This document shows positions 12,101-27,100 of a stretch of DNA of 64,000 nucleotides, in pieces; the stretch's first letter is position 1, and every line of letters begins with the position of its first letter. The position numbers were made by a program, and so were the translations under genes. The DNA is from Nipponacmea schrenckii (taxonomy: Eukaryota; Mollusca; Gastropoda; Lottiidae), in NCBI GenBank assembly GCA_030562195.1, contig CM060200.1, positions 30,047,023-30,111,022 of the forward strand. Reading direction: 5' to 3'. The notes under the pieces are model-generated. The model saw only the letters and a list, made by a program, of their open reading frames with translations. It was not told the origin of the DNA and ran no database searches.

Positions 12101-15100
12101 GTTATACTGGTAAGCTGAATCACATTTCTATCGCTCAGACAATTTCAGAGATTATGTTCAATACTCTCTGATAGACTATGACTCATTAGAACTTACATCG
12201 TCTACTCTGCCTTGATTTCTACAATGTTCTTTATATCTATCTTCTACATATCCCTCCAATCTACAAATACAAAATAATTAAGGAATTGAAATATAGTTCC
12301 ATGTATTCATAGCAATTAAACTTCAATTTTTTATTATTCATACATTTCATTATTTAGTATTTTGATGTACTTCAGAATTTTTTAAGAAAGAGGAATATTC
12401 TACAAATAATTGATATTCCTCACCTTGGATCCAGTTCTTTAGCTACCTTCTTGGCCTTATTCCATTCTCCACCTAATATCAACATATCTATAGACTCTTT
12501 TATCATATCTAAGCCTAGATATAATTCAGCTGCCTACAAAACATATGTATAAAAATATTGTATTTAGTGATCAAAATGCAAATTAAATTCATACAATACC
12601 AGAAAAAACTTTTTCATCTATGGACAAATAATGTACAAAAAGATTTGAAGTGAAAAAAAAACTTACAGAACTGTATTTATTAAGTTCAGCCAGTCTCGGA
12701 CATGCAACATCAATTACCATTTGAGCTTTTTCAGTTCCTAGAAATTTCAATGCTAAATCACCAGCCTGCAAAATCAAAAACAACTGGAAATGATTCACAA
12801 ATTTGAAGATTGGTGTAGGAAACATACTTTTTTTTACCCATAAGCAATTAAAGAGAAAGTTTCAAAGAAAAAAATTTACCTTCATCCAACATTTCTCAAG
12901 GATATTTTGATCTGATGTTAGTTTATTGGTAACTTTAAGGAAGCATTCTACAGCTCTAGCATATTCTCCATTAGCTTCCCATTCTCTAGCTTGGTGTATC
13001 ATAGATTCTGCTCCTCTTTAAATCAAAAATGACAAAGTAAGTTTCACTGCAAATTATTTGGTTAGTTAAATTAGGACACAGAAGTTGCTTATAAACTCAG
13101 ATTATATTAGCTACATGAAAAGATATACATAAGGAAATTTCCTACTTTCTCCACTTAATCTTAAGTTTAAGACAATTTAAAGTTAATTATTTTCCATGAA
13201 ATCTGACAAACAGTCAATCCATGATGTTTAATCTTTAATGGCAATTATAGAGTGTAATATATATATTAAAGAAATTATCAAAAATTCAAAAAACTGGAAA
13301 TGAACCAAAGACATATCAGAGTGTAAGAATCAAGAGAGAAGTAATAGTGGAAAGCAATAAGACAGAAAACACACAATAAGGGAACCCACACTAAAGAGAT
13401 CAGTATTTTGACAATAATCATTTATAAAAGATGGAAAATTGCATTCAGAAAAACAATTTTCTATAAGATAGAAAAGGGAGTCAAAAAGAAACATGAGGAA
13501 GGGAGAGTAAGATAATAAAGAAGATTAAATGTGTCAAATTTACAGATACTACTACCACAATTTTATTAAAAAGTGATAAACAAAAGTCTTTATACTAAAA
13601 CATACCCTTGTTTAGTTTTAGAGCCACTATTAAATAGAACATTATAATCTAAAAAACAATTCTGTTATCGAAAATATCTTTTTTTATTATATGACATGGC
13701 CAAAATTATAAAGGCCTGGCATGAATGGTTCTATAATTCAGTTGCAATATTCAGTATATTTCAAATTATAATTTTAAAAGACAATTTAGAGAATGCTACT
13801 TTACCTGGTTGATTTGTCAGTCATTTCATTGTCATATTCATCTTGTAACTGTTGTAGTTTATTAGGTACATATTCTTTACAGACACGTAATGCATCTTGC
13901 CACATTCCAGAATCCTGAAACAAATCTCAAATCCTACAAAACTCATCTCACCTGGCAAAATGACATGCACTGTAGGCAAAATACATCATGATGCAGATAT
14001 GATTGGAAAAAAATGATCTTTATCGAAAAGAAGTTTTAAAACATGGCGATTTGTACTTCAGAAATGTGATATTTACTCTATATACAATATACATGTATTT
14101 AATAATATCTTACTCTATAGAATTTAACAGCTAATTCTGGTTTCTGAGCCCGTAACAAATAAGACTCAGCCTTGGCAAATTCTTTCTCATCAAAAGCAAA
14201 TCGAGCCTGACCTACTAACACATCAGATACTGATTCAGGGTCAAAAGCTTCTGCTACACGCTGGGCTGCATCCCAATCTTGACTGTGGACATACCTTCGG
14301 AAAAAAAAAAAATAGAATCTTTGACATTGCTTAGAAATTCAAACTTATGTGACTTTTACTATCACAATATGATAACAAGATGGCAGCCATATTAAGTTTG
14401 ATTCTCAAGACATTTTTACCTACTACAATCTATACGTACATGAGAACAGCTTCTTTTGGTTTATTGGCCTTAATAAATTCTGCTTCAGCTTCAGCACATT
14501 TCCCTTCATCTTCCAGAAACATGGCATATTTCAGATGTATTTCTGGCATCTTTTCTTTCATGGCCATTCTAGCTAAATCAAACGCAAATTCAAAGGCACT
14601 GAAAAATAAACAATGTTCCAATTATAGAAAGTACTTAAACTACTAAAAAGTGGTTTGAATCCTAACCTAGATGATACCTACATTCAAGAGTACCGTAAAC
14701 AAGATTTTTGAGTTGAAAATATATAATTAGATATAATATGTTATTACCAGTTTTCTGTGGCATACTCTACAGCTGCTTCTAATAAACCATATTTATTTAA
14801 TAATTTAACAGCTGAATCACCACCAAGACTTTTAGCCCACAGATAGGCAACCTGTTTAGCAGCTTGTTGACCACCATGTGCCTTGGCTACCTGTAATAAC
14901 ATAAATGATGTCAACTTAGTTTTATTGCTTTGATTCTTCATAACATTATTTAAGTTAAGGTAATAAAACTGAGATTTTTTATTTAAATTACTTAATTCAT
15001 ACTAAAGTCTTAACTTAAGCTGCTGCTGAAACTCCCAAAATGACCTTTCAGATCTAGTATCACACATGATGAAATATACTATATCATCTAAAGAATTACA

Positions 15101-18100
15101 ATATCCAATAAATACTTACTCTATAAGATTCATCCCACATATCAGCTGCTCGGTACATATTAACAGCTGCTTTCCAATCTTCACCTTCCACATAATGTAA
15201 TTCAGCTTGTCTTAAATTATTCTCTTCTTCCATTTCCTGAAATATTCCAAAACAAAATTAATCCAAGAACATTTACACACAGATAATCAGCTGGTGTTCT
15301 TCAGATTTTGAATTTTCGAATTTAGGTGTAAGCATGCTTCAGAGTTAACTTGACAAACCTAACCCTTCTATAGGAATTAACTTAAACTTATAGCGAGCCA
15401 GTCACCATAGCCCACTTTAAAGTTGGAATATTGTTTCTCTGATGCTTCTAACCAAGATGAAGTTTTGGATGTTATGCTACAGAAAACACAATAATACCTT
15501 AGCCAGATGTAAATGGGTATCTTGTAATAAGTCAGGATGGTATGTCTTTACCAAACGTATCATATCACCATATAATCTTTGTTTTTTATACATAGTTATA
15601 GCTAAATCTGGTTCTTCAACAGCTATGTATAATCTGCAATTAGTCAGAAAATACACAATAAAGAAGGTACTTGTACTCCTGAATTAGAGGCTTATAGGAT
15701 AAAACTATTCTTTTTGGTAACTATTTTAAATTCATGTGACAAATATTTAACAAAAATCATACTGATTGACACCAATTTTTAACAAAGTTTTGTTCTCTTT
15801 TTTTATTAATTGTTTTCAAAATAAAACTTTAGAGCTCAAGAATAAATATCAAATGTCTTAAAGCGGACAATATCTAATATGTGAAATAGCTCACACTTAC
15901 TTTTCAGCATCTTTAAACTTGCCCTGTTCTTCAAGTTGTTTAGCTTGAGATATATATAATGTAGATACATCATCACCTTTCATATAGGTGGCTGCCAGCT
16001 ACAACAGTCATATCATAGAAACAAAACTTTTAATGATTCATCAGTATTCATACAATACACTTTATATTTCAAAGTCGGTAATTGGTATCCTACAGGATTT
16101 GTTTTACTTTTCGTTTTGTGATATTATTATATCCAAACAGCAGCTCAAAATGTTACCAAGTAACATCAAAATGTTAATTTCATATGCTTTTAGTCAAATA
16201 AAAAAGTAGAGGGTATACAACATTTAAACTTAGAGTTCAAAGGCTTAAAATATGAAAATAGATTACCTTATGAGCTCTTTCCCATTTACCAGCATTATTA
16301 TACATATCAACAGCATCTCTGGTACAGCCTGCTTCAACATAGAACCTTTCAGCTGTCTACAACAATAATAAGAAATCTTCCTAAAGAGGACATTTTATCA
16401 CAAGAAGATAAAGTAGCAATTTAACAACTATTATGTCAAGTACTTTTGTCAAAACAGATAGAACAAGAAACCAAGCACCAATGTGCAGTTCACATCTGCA
16501 ATTTGATATCTGAATGCTTTCTTTAACTTATTCCATAGCTCACCAAAATAAATCCAAGTAAAAACCAATATCAAAACTTTACATACCTCATATTCTCCAA
16601 CAGAAGCATAATGATCAGCTATCTTTTTATAATATCTAGCAGACATAGCTGAATCTTGTATTTCTAATATTTGTACAGCTTTAGCCCATTGTCGTGATGT
16701 TATAGCTGCCTCTACTGCCTTCATATTGGATCTAAAACAAGCAATTACATATATTGGGAAAGTTCAAATAAAGCTTTCCTTATAAGAAAATTCAGCAGGA
16801 ATAACAACAAGGGGTTGCCTAGCAAGATACGCCCACTTTAAAATATATTTTCTCGTCAATATAAATGTTTGTCTATAGCCATCACAAGCCGCGTTTTGAC
16901 TAAGTCAAGTGCAATAACTCAAAAGCAGTATATCGAAATGTCAATTTCGAAATGTCAATTTTGAACTTGACCAAGATGACATCAACTTCAATGATCACAC
17001 CAAATTTCATTCCAATCAGATGAAAACTCTTGTCTCTATCGTGTTCACAAGTCTATTTCGACACAATTTGACTTAGTCAAGGCCAATAACTCAAAAAACG
17101 TTCACCCAAAAATCGTCATGATCAAACTTGTCCAAGATCTCATCAATATAAATGATCACAGCAAGTTTCATTCAAAACAAATGGAAATTGTGACCTCTAT
17201 TGTGTTCACAAGTCTATTTCGACGCAATTTGACTTAGTCAAGGCCAATAACTCAAAAAACGTTCACCCAAAAATCGTCATGATCAAACTTGTCCAAGATC
17301 TCATCAATATAAATGATCACAGCAAGTTTCATTCGCGTTTACAAGCCAATTTTTAGGCGTTTTGACTAAGTCAAGTGCAATAACTCAAAAACCATTCATC
17401 GAAAAATCACCAATTTCGAACTTGTCCAAGATCTCATCAATATTAATGATCACAGAAAGTTTCATTTAAATCCGATGGAAACTGTAGTCTCTATCGCGTT
17501 CACAAGCCAAGTTTGACGCGTTTTTACTAAGTCAAGTGCCATAGCTCAAAAACCGTTCATCAAAAAATTGTCATTTTCGAACTTGTCCGAGATCTCATCA
17601 ATATAAATGATCGCAGCAAGTTTCATTCAAATCCTACAAAAAATGTAGCCTCTATTGCGTTCACAAGCAATTGTGGACGGACGGACGGACGGACGGACGG
17701 ACAGGGTGACGACAATATATGACCACATTATAATGTGGGCATATAAAAATGTTAACACATGCAATCTGAAGAATAACTCTAAGGAAAGAACTTAGGTTTT
17801 GACGATCTTGGATAAAGGAAGAAGGTCATTTAAGAGTGCAATGAAAACCATTTTACAACAAGCAAATGATGTCAAGATTCAAACTTAAACAAACTTAGTC
17901 GTATAGCTTGTCTGAAGAAGTCAACACTAGAAAAAAGGTAAGTTTTCTATTAAAGACCAACCCAGCTTCAATAAAATGATTGATGGCAGCATCAAGTTGT
18001 TTCTGTGAAACCAAATAGTCACCCCATTCTTCTTCTAGTGTAACAACAGTAGTTGGGAAAGCATGCCGAGCTAGTTCAACAGCTACAAAATATAGTATAG

Positions 18101-21100
18101 ATATATATAGTACACATAAAATCACTTTAAAACATAATGTGATAATCAAAGTTTAAAGAAAAATCACCAAATAATCCTTAAAGGGATAATAGGCGTCCTA
18201 TTTCTATTTGTGTTTAATATTGACTATTAGTTAAATAAGTATGCATCCCGCACTCTACCAAATTTTAAAAGGCGACAATAAAAATATATACGGAATTTTA
18301 AAAAAAAGTGGGCCAGCAACGATTCCATTCAGTTTGAGAATAAGCGTCTGGTAAATCAACGCTAAAACAGCATTGTGCAATTCAACAGTAGGGGTCAAGG
18401 ACGCATGAAAACCCACATGTTAGAGTTACTTCCCTTTATATTTATACAATTTGAAAATCGCTGAATGGAAGTATTCAGCGTTTTATAATTAACTACTTGA
18501 TTTTGTGGATTTATCTGATAATAGAGGGATTTTGATTTATAGTTATGACACCAGGTAAGTCCACCGACGGGAACATACTGTTATTGTCCAAATTTGAGTG
18601 AAATTAAATTTGTATGTTCCTTCTTACGCCTATTATCCCTTTAACAACCTTTTTTCATGAAGGATTGAGGAATTCATATACTAGTCAACATACCTCTTCT
18701 ATAAGCTTTACCCTTTTTAAAACATTCCATAGCTCTTTGATAATCTCTGATCTTTTCATATAGATCACCAGCCTGTAATATTGAATAATATACTACTGCT
18801 TGACATTGGACAAATTGGGTAACATTTGATATAAAATTTCTTATTAACCAAGTTTTGTGAGAATATTATTTGATATTCATCCATTTTTTGCCAAGGCACA
18901 AAGACTCACATGATTATATACTATGCATTTAAAATTAAGTTAAATATCTATCACCATTAGCAACAACTTACCCTCTCATAAAGTTCTGCTTTAATCAAAG
19001 CTCCAGCGATTCGACTGATAAGATCAGAATTAGACATCAGTTCCTGCAAATTAAATGACACTTTATTCCTTACTAAATGGCTTATAAATTTCAATGAAAC
19101 TAAATAAAATGCTAAGTAGTTACAGATAATTACTACAATTCAACAATCTTTATGTTTAGGTCAGGCTTCAAATCGCCCTTGTCTTTATAAAAAAAACCAA
19201 ATATATATAATATTCAAAAGTGGGACAAAAGTGATAAAATTTGTGAAACCCACCTCTCTAGAAGAAGCCAGCCTTGCAGCTCTAGCAGGTAAACCAGATT
19301 TCATATATAAATTAATAGCAGCCATATAATCTCCTTCTCTTTCTTTCAACTGACAAATAGAATAAAACTTTCTATAAAATAAGTTCAAAACCTTAAGCTC
19401 AAAACAAAATATAATATGTAACAATGGCAACTGTCAATCAGTTCCAGAAAATAACTTATTATTTCAAACTGAACAGAATTTGAGTTAACTGCATCTTATA
19501 GGGCTAATGATGATAGGTAATGTCATGCAGTGTGCAATGTTGAGAATTTTTTCATAAGAGCCATTGTTAATTATCAAGAAATTATATCAAACACTTCATC
19601 AGTAGCACATAAGGGATTTTTTTTAAGGTTATTTTCTTTCAGAGAAACATATCAATGAACAAGCTTTTATGAAATTCAGTTAGTTTGAATACCTCTCCTG
19701 CAGTTTCTTCTTGTCCTGTTTCCATTAACCATTGATTATAGTTACGTTTTAATGTTTCTAATTCAGGATGACTCTACAAATATCAATTGAAGAAATTTTC
19801 AATAATATAAAACATAACTTTCTTAATATTTGAACACACTTAATAAAATCTTTATGCTTTACACAAGGAAGAAACATTTAAGATCATAGCCAGAATTGGA
19901 TGGTAAGGTCCACAATTGAATGTTGAATAAAAATAAAGAAAATATCTATCATTCATTGCTTGATAAAGACCAGAGATTGCTGGTTGAAATGTCGCTCAAA
20001 TAAAGTTAGTAATTGTATTCCACAAGAACTTGTTTGTCTTCATCTATTATAATCATTTATAACAAAACACTATATATAAGACTATACTTGGCACTTGGCA
20101 ACTACACAAAATGATATGAAATTAAATATTTGAATAATGGAGAGCAAAAGGGTGAAACACATCTCATAAACTAAGATTTAAACCTATACTACTTTGGGGC
20201 ATAACTGTGGAATGAAATTATTGAATAAAAGACCCAAAACAGCAGTCTGTAGTCAACATGACAAAAGTTGAGACTGAATTTGGGGCTATTTGAGAGATTA
20301 ACAGACGATGGTTTTACCTTGTATGTTATAAACTGCTCCAATATTATAGGATTCAATTAAAATTTAGTCTGATTAGTATATTACCTTAGCCTCAGCAACT
20401 TGTATAGCCTCATCCCACATGTGCATCTCTTGATACATTTCCATAGCTTCATCAATATGATTCTAAATAATAAGCAAAACAAAGTAAAACATTTCAATAC
20501 AAACACAGATTTTCACAAGGTCTGTTCATCATATTTAATAGTATTAAAAGTGAAAAGGTTTATTTAACCTTACATATTTACCTGTTCTAGATAGATTCCT
20601 TCTGCTTCTTTAAACTTCTTCTCCATTATAGCTAATCTAGCTCTTACTTTATAATGGTTATACCCATTACCACCCTGTAATATATATAATGTAAAATGGC
20701 ATGTTTAGTACTCGGTTTTATAACCCTAAAAGGTTTCACATTATAAACAGTGACAGGCGGAATTTAAATTTTTCATTTTTCAGGTTTGTCATTTTGTAAT
20801 TGAATGCTAATTATTAAAGGTGCTAATATAGCAGACAGTACCCTACATGACACAGTCCTTTCAATGTCACAATATCCTTGTTGCTTATGTTCAGTATATT
20901 TTATATTTCATATAGACCTAAGTTAAGTGTTGTCCACTAAGAGTCGCTTCAATTCAATGGTTAACTTTTGAGTTGAACAATTGATTTTGTGACATGAGTT
21001 ATGTTTAATAACATAATGATATTCTAAAATGATCAACTTACAGTATGTTTGGCAGCTTCTTCAGCAATAGTCAAAGTATCTTTTAAAAATCTGGCTTTAG

Positions 21101-24100
21101 CAATATCACCTAATGCTGAATGACATCTGTAAAATAAAAGGAAAATAATCATAGACAGACTACAATTTCACACATACCATCTGTCTGTATTCCTTTTTCT
21201 CTTAACTCAATTTGAATTCTTATAAGAATATGTATATACATTCCAGTCAAGCACATAACAAACAATCTGTCAATATGTGTATAAAAGAAACAATAATTAC
21301 CTTTCAGCTATATGTAGTTGTCTTTCTTCTAAAGCAAGTTTACTTAATGTCTTCCACATAGCCTCTGTTTCTGATGACAGTTCTAATGATTCCAGGAAAG
21401 CTACAGCTCTATTTATATAAAAAATAAAGGAATATAACAACAAAAACTATCTTTGTCTTTGGGTAATAAAATGGAATTGTAAAAGATCTGACCTTTATGT
21501 GAAAAGAAAGAATATATTGTCTCCTAACATTACACTTGTAGATTAATAACCAACCTTGAATAGTCCCCATCATCAATAGCTGTACCAAATTCTATTAAAC
21601 CTTCATCTAATGTATAGGTTATAGTCTGTACCCCTTCCTTTACTACTACTTCTGTTTTACCATCAGTTCTCTCTAGATCTACTATATCACCCTACAATAA
21701 ACATATCAGGTCAAAGATCTGCACAAATTGTGGAAACATTTTGTATAGCCTTGACCGTCATTTTACTATAGCCATGTTAAATAATGTTAGGTACGCAACT
21801 CGACAAAGTGGAGTTGACAAACAAGCCACAAGCAAACATTTTGAAAGAATGAGAACACTTTAAAAAGCTATCACTCAATTCAAAGTTCCAATTCAACAAA
21901 ATAGAGCTCGGGACTCAAGAGTTAAAAAAAAAGACAAAGTTCAAAAGATCAAATATCAAAGAGATAGAAAGAACATAATACATACTTTTAGTGGGAACAT
22001 GGTAACCCTTTCTGGAGCATCAATATTATACCAGACGCATAAATTACCTCTATTTTGAGCTACCACCACATCACTACCTGGAACCCACTGTAAAACACAT
22101 CAATACATCAAGCGTTTTTATATTGTCTTTCAAAGAATTGTTGAATGGAATCATTTGCACATAAATTATTCTTTTTCTCATATGAAAATGAGCAACGTCC
22201 TTAGTTAAGGTTGCTTCTATAGGTAAAATAAATATATCAGTAAGGTTAAATATAAACATTACCTGTACATAAGAACAATAATTCAATATACTGGATTTCT
22301 GTTCTGTTTCAATATCATATAGATGTAACTAGAAGATAAAATAACATAGTGTAGAACAAAAAAAAAACCTTATTAAGTTGATGAGATGTTTTAGGGTTAC
22401 CGTTTTTATATCCATTATAAAAAAATCAAGAATTCATATTTTTGTTATGTTATATATTTATTATAACTTGGGAAAGCATTTAATTTCTTAAAACAAACCT
22501 TGAGTTTCTTATCTCTATATAACAATGTTTTACACGTTTCATTAAGCTGAAATAAATATTGATTAAAAAATTAGAACATTCATATCTTAGATATATATAA
22601 CATCTTAAATTTTTGAAATGTATGAAAAGATTGCTCGAAGATATTGCCTAACCTTTGCCTCTTATCTTTATCATATTCCTTAATTTCTAATAGCTTAAAT
22701 CTATAAAAGAATCAAAAGTGTCAAAACTTACCTCTAACCAATCTATTTTAGAATCATGACTGATCTGACCAATATTTAAACCAGTTGATAAATCCACTGA
22801 AAATAGTCATTTGTTTATAAAAACATATAGCAATAGTTCATAAATCTATAAAATATGTCAAACTTACTGATAGCAATAGTTCATAAATCTATTAAATATG
22901 TCAAACTAACTGATAGCAATAGTATTAAAATCTATTAAACATGTCAAACTTACTGATAGCAATAATTTTGTAACTATGTCAAACTTACTGATTTACTGAT
23001 AGCAATAGATTTTAAATTTATTAAATATGTCAAACTTACTGATAGCAATAGTTTTCAAATCTATTAAATATGTCAAACTTACTGATAGCAATAGTTTTAA
23101 ATCTTAATATGTCAAACTTACTGATAGCAACAGTTTTCGAAATCTATTAAATATGTCAAACTTACTGATACCAATAATTTTCAACTTTATTAACTATGTC
23201 AAACTTACTGATTTACTGATAGCAATAGCTACTCAATTTAAAAGCATGTCAAACTTACTAATAGCTATAGTTTTTAAATCTTTTAAAAATGTCAAACTAA
23301 GTAATAGCAATAGTTTTTAAATCTTTTAAATATGTCAAACTTAACTATAGCTATAGTTCATAAATCTATAAAACATGTCAAAAATCTATTAAATCTATTA
23401 AATATGTAAAACTTACTGATAGCAAAAGTTTTTAATACTTTTAAATTTGTCAAACTTACTGATAGCAATAGTTTTTAAATCTATTAAATAGGCCATTTTT
23501 CTATTGTCACCACCATGTTTCTGCTTTCTTTCATTCAACCTTACACTAAAAAAATACAAAATGTGATACAGAAAAGTAAAAAACTAAATTATCAAATCTA
23601 TAACTAAATCTATTGTCAAGTTCATTTAAATTTAAGCTGATAACACAGCTACTCATAGTTCAACTAGATAGATACAAAAGCAAACAGTAAGGGTACATAT
23701 TGAAACAATTTCTAACCTTATAAGATGTGGATTCATAAATTCAGTTCTAACACAGCCCAATATCTCATTTTCACCATATTGTACTAGAGCTAATTCTCCA
23801 TTGTTGAATATCATACATACCTAAAGTAAATAATCACAGAAAAACAGCACACTAAAATTCTGATTTCTTACAATACATGCAAAATATGCCAAAAAATGTT
23901 ACAAGAATGTAGAGGTACTAATAATATTTCATTAATCAATCCAAATCACAATCCATACAAAAACAATGAGGTGACCATGTTCAAAGGGCTGTCGTGGATA
24001 TTGTGAGATGAATAAGAATGACAATGGTATGCCAAAGAATAAGCACCTTTTTTCTACTTTGCTTTTAATCCATAACCAAGCTATCAACTGTATCTCAGAA

Positions 24101-27100
24101 TTCACAGAAAGTTTTAAAACATTTTACTTACATTTTCATTATCAAAATAGAATTTTTCATTTCCACCTGTTGATTGCCATTGTATTTCACTAAGTTTACC
24201 AGTTTGTTGGTCTCCTAGCAACAATGTATCAGACGTATGGGCCACAAGATATCTATCTTTGCCTAATATTCTTACTTCATCTATTTCATATCCATAGTGA
24301 GATTTTAGCACAACTTTAGCATTACTCTTTAAGTTCTTAACGATGACCTAAAATAATCATTAAAAGTATATAGTTACTCCTTAAAGAATATCTAAATAGC
24401 TGTGTTGTATCGCCTTTTGCATTCACAGTGATCTGCCTATGTTATACATTTGTGTTTGATATCCAAAGTGAACATATTACTAGTATAGTAATCTTTAGTA
24501 ATGTTTATATATGTAATAAATGATTATGTTATCATTCACATACCTGACTCAGTCCAACATGGGTTATTTCAAATCTGTTTTTATAAATAGTTTTCTTCAA
24601 ACAACAATCAAATAACTCCACACCCCCACATAATGTTCCCTAGAAATAAAAATAATAAATCCCTAGTATGAACAAAGCATTGTATGTATAAGATATAGAC
24701 CGATACAAGGTTAATATTCGAAATAATGTCAAGGGCTTTTAAGGTCTATATCTAACTTACAATCCAAGGAAAACTATGTTTCTTTTTCACTATTAACCCC
24801 CTTTTTCCGATAGACTCATCCACAGGTTAATATATGAAATAATCGTTGTCGACTTCAAAGGTAAAATAATACCGTGGATTGTAATATAATATACATATAC
24901 ATTGCAACTACAGTGTATCAATAGCACTTCTTTGAAACAAACCTTGCACAGAATGGCTATTTAGGCATGTTAATGATTTTCAACTTACAGCAGCAATTCT
25001 TGATCCATCTTTTTTCCAGGCTAATGCTGATATCGTGTACATATAAGGTATCTCTTTGATCTGAGGTTCATCCCACATTTGTCTTCTTGGACTCCAGTTT
25101 AATGCTTGAATTCTAAATCAGATGTTTCATTGAAAGTCATTCCTCTATTGTGATTATTTATGTTGCATTAATGCAAAAATCTATATAACACAGAGGTTAA
25201 AAACCTCTGAATGACATATCTAAAGTAGATAAACTGTTAAACGTAAGTCAGCGACATATACCAAATATTACACTATTACATCCTGATATTCAAAGCTACA
25301 ACCATGCAAAACATTGGTTATTGATCCAATCTTCTTCAAGTTTATTGGTATATTATCAACACAGAATGGGGAATATTTTGCTTCTTTCCCATGGCCACAA
25401 AAACTGAATGTTGTGATAGCCAGTTATGTTATATTCTAAAAGAAAGATAAACAAAGTAATTAAATACCTGTCATAGCTACCAAATACAACAGACTGTCCA
25501 CTTGGACTACAGGCAGCAACAGTAAACTCATGTTCTTCATCATCTCGACTGTAATCAAAATGTTGAAAACTACGACCATCTCGACCATATGCTATTATTC
25601 TCTTATCACAGCCTCCTGCTACTATTGCATTCTGGGAAAATGCTAAAGCATATGGTGGACAGGGATGAGTGCATAACTTGCCCTACAATATAAATCAAGA
25701 TAAAATATGTAATCAAAATAATTTTTAGCCAATTTCCAACTACTACATGTAACAAGCACAATCTATTAAAAAGTAACAGAAATTTTTCATATCATCTTCT
25801 GAACTCCAAGTCTTAAGAAGGTTTCTACAGCTTGAAATAAACAAACAAACCTGGAATCTATATCTTAGTGAGTCAGCAACTTAAGTTTTAAGAAATAGAA
25901 ACTTACCTGACTGTCACCTGTACCTTCATCATCAAAGAAAAATCTAATAATTGAACCATCAGCATGGCCTGATAAAAATCCTTTACCAGAGGGACTAAAA
26001 ATTTTAAAAAATCAAAACATAGAAAAAACAGAATAATGAATATGGCTCAAAACATTTATTTTCTTCTAAACTGTGAAATACTGAACACGAAATTTTTACA
26101 ATAAGTATAATCTATTTCATACAGGGCAGTTGGGTAGCTCAGAGACATTTCCACAAACCAACAGTAAAGGAATTCTTTTGCTACCATACTAATATCACCT
26201 AAAATTAACTTACTTTGCTGCCAGAGAAACAACATATGATTCGGTACCATAAAGGGAAGAAGATTTATTGGTTCTTGTATTAGCTGCACGGACCTTAGAA
26301 AGAAAACCAAAGATGTAAGATATAATGTACACATATGATTGTTTAAAAATAGAAATAAAACCAAAGAAAAAGCATTGGTGAAGTATCTGATTTCTCTAAA
26401 TGGTCATTTATTATTCAGATCCAACTGATTTTCCTATGAATTTGCAGTATATTTTTTTTTAAATCTATAATTTTCATTAAATCTAAATTTCATATGTAAA
26501 TCATATACATATCTGAACATTAAAAATTACTAAGTAAATAAAACAGTGATCAATTAACATTGTCAATTTATTCACTAAACATATAAAAATATATAATGGG
26601 GGTTGGATCTTGATGTCTAATATAAATATCCTCACCTTTCCATTAGCTAGACCATATATAATAGGTTGTTCTGGTGGCCATATCAAACATGTTACAGCAC
26701 TCTCTTGAACAAATTTATTACAAATTACTTTCTTATCTCCCCTTAATACAGATAAAAAAATTAATTAACAGCTTAATTCCAATAAAATTTCAAAACAGAG
26801 CATCAGTTAATTTTGCACTAAAAGATACTATGTAATAAATATTATGACATTCAATATTATGACTGCTGCAAACATCATTAGATTTTTCATCTAGTACCAA
26901 AGAGAATATCATATGGCTTAGTAAGACGGTTGACATGTAAAAGTCGATGAATAAACTCACCATTCTTCACCTATTTTATAAACATAGATTATATTATCAG
27001 TCTGGCCTATTGCTAGTTTAGTTGAATCGTGTGAAAAGGCTATCCCTTTAATAGTATAGCTCTTTTTACCATACTGAAACATATCATAATTTATGTTTTT

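Noticed and set aside
22850..23459. Regular repeats with variable spacing that resemble a CRISPR array.
   Set aside because: The units are directly tandem without unique spacers, degenerate, and match the adjacent IFT172 exon end in a eukaryotic intron.
24690..24890. Short inverted and direct repeats (GATATAGACC/GGTCTATATC; ACAATCCA/TGGATTGT) suggesting another foldback element in an IFT172 intron.
   Set aside because: Arms are only about 8-11 bp and no target duplication was found, so chance in AT-rich DNA cannot be excluded.
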